In this document: piece by piece, positions 62,972-64,000 of the stretch | Numbering within the stretch: the stretch's first letter is position 1 | How the letters are laid out: each line of letters starts with the position of its first letter | From: Acinetobacter calcoaceticus ANC 3811 | GTDB lineage: Bacteria > Pseudomonadota > Gammaproteobacteria > Pseudomonadales > Moraxellaceae | Length of the DNA: 64,000 nt | Assembly: GCF_000399665.1 (NCBI RefSeq) | Contig: NZ_KB976986.1 | Coordinates: 3,218,733 to 3,282,732 of the forward strand | Direction: 5' to 3' | The notes under the pieces: model-generated | What the model saw: the letters and a program-made list of their open reading frames with translations, nothing else | The model's database searches: none | Told to the model about the DNA's origin: nothing | Translations under genes and position numbers: made by a program

Positions 62972-63355
62972 ATGCCTATTACCGTACATGCTTATAGTTC
63001 TCTAGATAATTCAGAGATTCGCGATCAGCTTGAGCGACTGTATGATACAAGTCCGGAGTTTGGTGACGGGCACGATGCGATTGAACAACTTGAACAAGAT
63101 TTACAACAGTATACCACGCTATACACTGCTGAATTTAACACCAAAATTATAGGTGCAATCTGGTCTTCAGGACAAGGTGAAAGCAAGGTCCTTGAATATA
63201 TTGTTGTTCACCCTGCTAACCGTGGTCGTGGGGTAGCTGAGCGATTGGTTGAAGAAGCTTGTCGTATAGAAGAGTCAAAAGGCGTTAAAATTTTTGAGCC
63301 AGGCTGTGGCGCAATTCATCGTTGTTTGGCTCATATTGGTAAATTACACCATTAA
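62972..63355 (+). CDS. PanZ-family GNAT protein (acetyl-CoA sensor type)
   Basis: A 127-residue GNAT-fold protein, the same length as E. coli PanZ. The acetyl-CoA-binding loop is HPANRGRGVAERLVEEA. PanZ (PanM) binds aspartate decarboxylase PanD with acetyl-CoA and controls pantothenate synthesis. Assignment to the PanZ family rests on length and overall pattern; no panD lies in the window. Confidence 0.7.
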   Translation: MPITVHAYSSLDNSEIRDQLERLYDTSPEFGDGHDAIEQLEQDLQQYTTLYTAEFNTKIIGAIWSSGQGESKVLEYIVVHPANRGRGVAERLVEEACRIEESKGVKIFEPGCGAIHRCLAHIGKLHH

Positions 63356-63420
63356 AAGCCCAGTTTGTATTTGATGATGATTTAAAAATAATCACTTGTT
63401 ACAAAAAACACGGAAGTTGC

Positions 63421-63449
63421 TTGACGTTGTCATATAAACATTGTTTAAT
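63421..63449 (+). promoter_or_regulatory. Promoter of the first tRNA-Phe
   Basis: TTGACG-N17-TTTAAT, ending 11 bases before the tRNA. Confidence 0.8.
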
Positions 63450-63460
63450 ATGCCCACTTT

Positions 63461-63536
63461 GGCGTGATAGCTCAGTAGGTAGAGCAACGGATTGAAAATC
63501 CGTGTGTCCCCAGTTCGATCCTGGGTCTCGCCACCA
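63461..63536 (+). tRNA. tRNA-Phe (anticodon GAA), copy 1
   Basis: A 76-base cloverleaf with encoded CCA; anticodon loop TTGAAAA. The acceptor GGCGTGA pairs with TCTCGCC except for a U-U mismatch at pair 5-68. Confidence 0.97.
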
Positions 63537-63550
63537 TTATATGTGTTTTC

Positions 63551-63579
63551 AATCCCTGATCCCATCAGGGATTTTTTTT
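63551..63579 (+). terminator. Terminator of tRNA-Phe copy 1
   Basis: AATCCCTGAT-CCC-ATCAGGGATT followed by a T-run. Confidence 0.92.
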
Positions 63580-63623
63580 AAGTATAAAAAATACTCAGTT
63601 AAATCAAAAACTCAGGATAATTG

Positions 63624-63652
63624 TTGACTATTGTTCTGAGATACGGCTTAAT
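63624..63652 (+). promoter_or_regulatory. Promoter of the second tRNA-Phe
   Basis: TTGACT-N17-CTTAAT, ending 10 bases before the tRNA. Confidence 0.75.
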
Positions 63653-63662
63653 ACAGGCCAAC

Positions 63663-63738
63663 GGCGTGATAGCTCAGTAGGTAGAGCAACGGATTGAAAA
63701 TCCGTGTGTCCCCAGTTCGATCCTGGGTCTCGCCACCA
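63663..63738 (+). tRNA. tRNA-Phe (anticodon GAA), copy 2
   Basis: Identical in all 76 positions to copy 1, including the U-U acceptor mismatch, but with its own promoter and terminator. Confidence 0.97.
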
Positions 63739-63744
63739 TATTCG

Positions 63745-63778
63745 AAAAAGCCTCATACATAACGTATGAGGCTTTTTT
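63745..63778 (+). terminator. Terminator of tRNA-Phe copy 2
   Basis: AAAAGCCTCATAC-ATAAC-GTATGAGGCTTTT with a T-run; can also serve the convergent GNAT gene. Confidence 0.93.
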
Positions 63779-63816
63779 CATGCTTGTGATTTTATCTGAA
63801 CCATTATTTGTTTAGT

Positions 63817-63862
63817 TGTGGGTAAAATGAGATTTATCCACAAGTACACTCACTTATCCCCA
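63817..63862. promoter_or_regulatory. Cluster of DnaA-box-like 9-mers
   Basis: TGTGGGTAA at 63817-63825 (one mismatch, minus orientation), a perfect TTATCCACA at 63834-63842 and TTATCCCCA at 63854-63862 (one mismatch) fall within 46 bases. They may bind DnaA; whether they titrate it or regulate the convergent genes is unknown. Confidence 0.5.
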
Positions 63863-63910
63863 AACTCAGTTTATTTTCTGTGTTATGCCAAAATGACAAT
63901 AAGTAAGGCT

Positions 63911-64000
63911 CTAATCATGTGAACTATCGTTAATTAGACGTTTTCCTAAACATACCGCTTCTACTTCGTCATAACCGAGCTGTTCATAAAAATTCAGTAC
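63911..64000 (-). CDS. GNAT acetyltransferase, YpeA-like, C-terminal end (truncated by window)
   Basis: The final 29 codons of a minus-strand gene are present. They encode VLNFYEQLGYDEVEAVCLGK followed by RLINDSSHD and TAG. FYEQLGY is the typical last strand-helix of GNAT enzymes, and the ending VCLGKRLI is close to YpeA. The remainder lies beyond the window. Confidence 0.75.
   Translation of the reverse strand, partial: VLNFYEQLGYDEVEAVCLGKRLINDSSHD

Overview
The window looks like a chromosomal segment of an Acinetobacter of the calcoaceticus-baumannii complex. The evidence is an AT-rich composition, an Omp33-36 type porin (876-1775), an SSB with a Gly/Asn/Gln-rich linker, his genes split into separate clusters, and tRNA-Phe, tRNA-Ser and tRNA-Thr genes with bacterial promoters and terminators. 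This placement rests on recognising protein families; no search was run. I see no insertion sequence, integron, complete prophage, CRISPR array or rRNA operon.

Layout. 1-9.3 kb: end of a BetT-type choline transporter, Omp33-36, an AT-rich 1 kb gap with two candidate sRNAs, a membrane diguanylate cyclase, uvrA, and a TetR/MDR-reductase pair with its operator. 9.3-17.3 kb: small membrane proteins, an SDR controlled by a MerR-type promoter, tenA, a TerC-like protein, a YajR-like MFS protein, ssb, and azlCD divergent from an XRE-cupin regulator. 17.3-23.6 kb: a GABA catabolic locus (gabP, gabR, gabT, gabD) with paired GabR-like operators. 23.6-30 kb: LysR, a YcaC-like hydrolase and pirin, then an FAD oxidoreductase-methyltransferase-GFA group followed by a candidate sRNA. 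30-38.9 kb: tRNA-Thr, a MFS/LysR divergent pair, a very AT-rich desaturase-EamA operon, two secreted hypothetical proteins, and an aldo-keto reductase with an AraC regulator.

38.9-45.1 kb is the most accessory-looking part. It holds a strongly structured, phage C4/P4-like leader with a 30-codon ORF upstream of a TetR gene, a lipoprotein, an HxlR/quinone-reductase-like pair, small hypotheticals, ElbB, AraC and tRNA-Ser. 45.2-52.6 kb: kup, a Pro/Ala-rich secreted protein, a membrane-anchored NUC1-type nuclease, a LysE exporter with a 42-bp palindrome in front, a triple-hairpin repeat-like element, aqpZ, and an AraC/fatty-acid-hydroxylase divergent pair. 52.7-62.9 kb: histidine genes (hisF, then hisA, hisH and hisB) with thrB, a cold-shock/DUF1294 protein, an EamA/XRE-cupin pair, an AT-rich orphan ABC exporter and a DEDDy exonuclease between them. 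63-64 kb: a PanZ-like GNAT protein, two identical tRNA-Phe genes, a cluster of DnaA-box-like 9-mers and the 3' end of a YpeA-like GNAT gene.

The main functional unit is GABA uptake and its conversion to succinate. Most of the rest is regulator/effector pairs in which the operator can be seen next to the regulator. Candidate novel items are the structured leader at 39.1-39.5 kb, the candidate sRNAs, the desaturase-EamA operon, and the palindromes at 24.6 kb and 48.95 kb.
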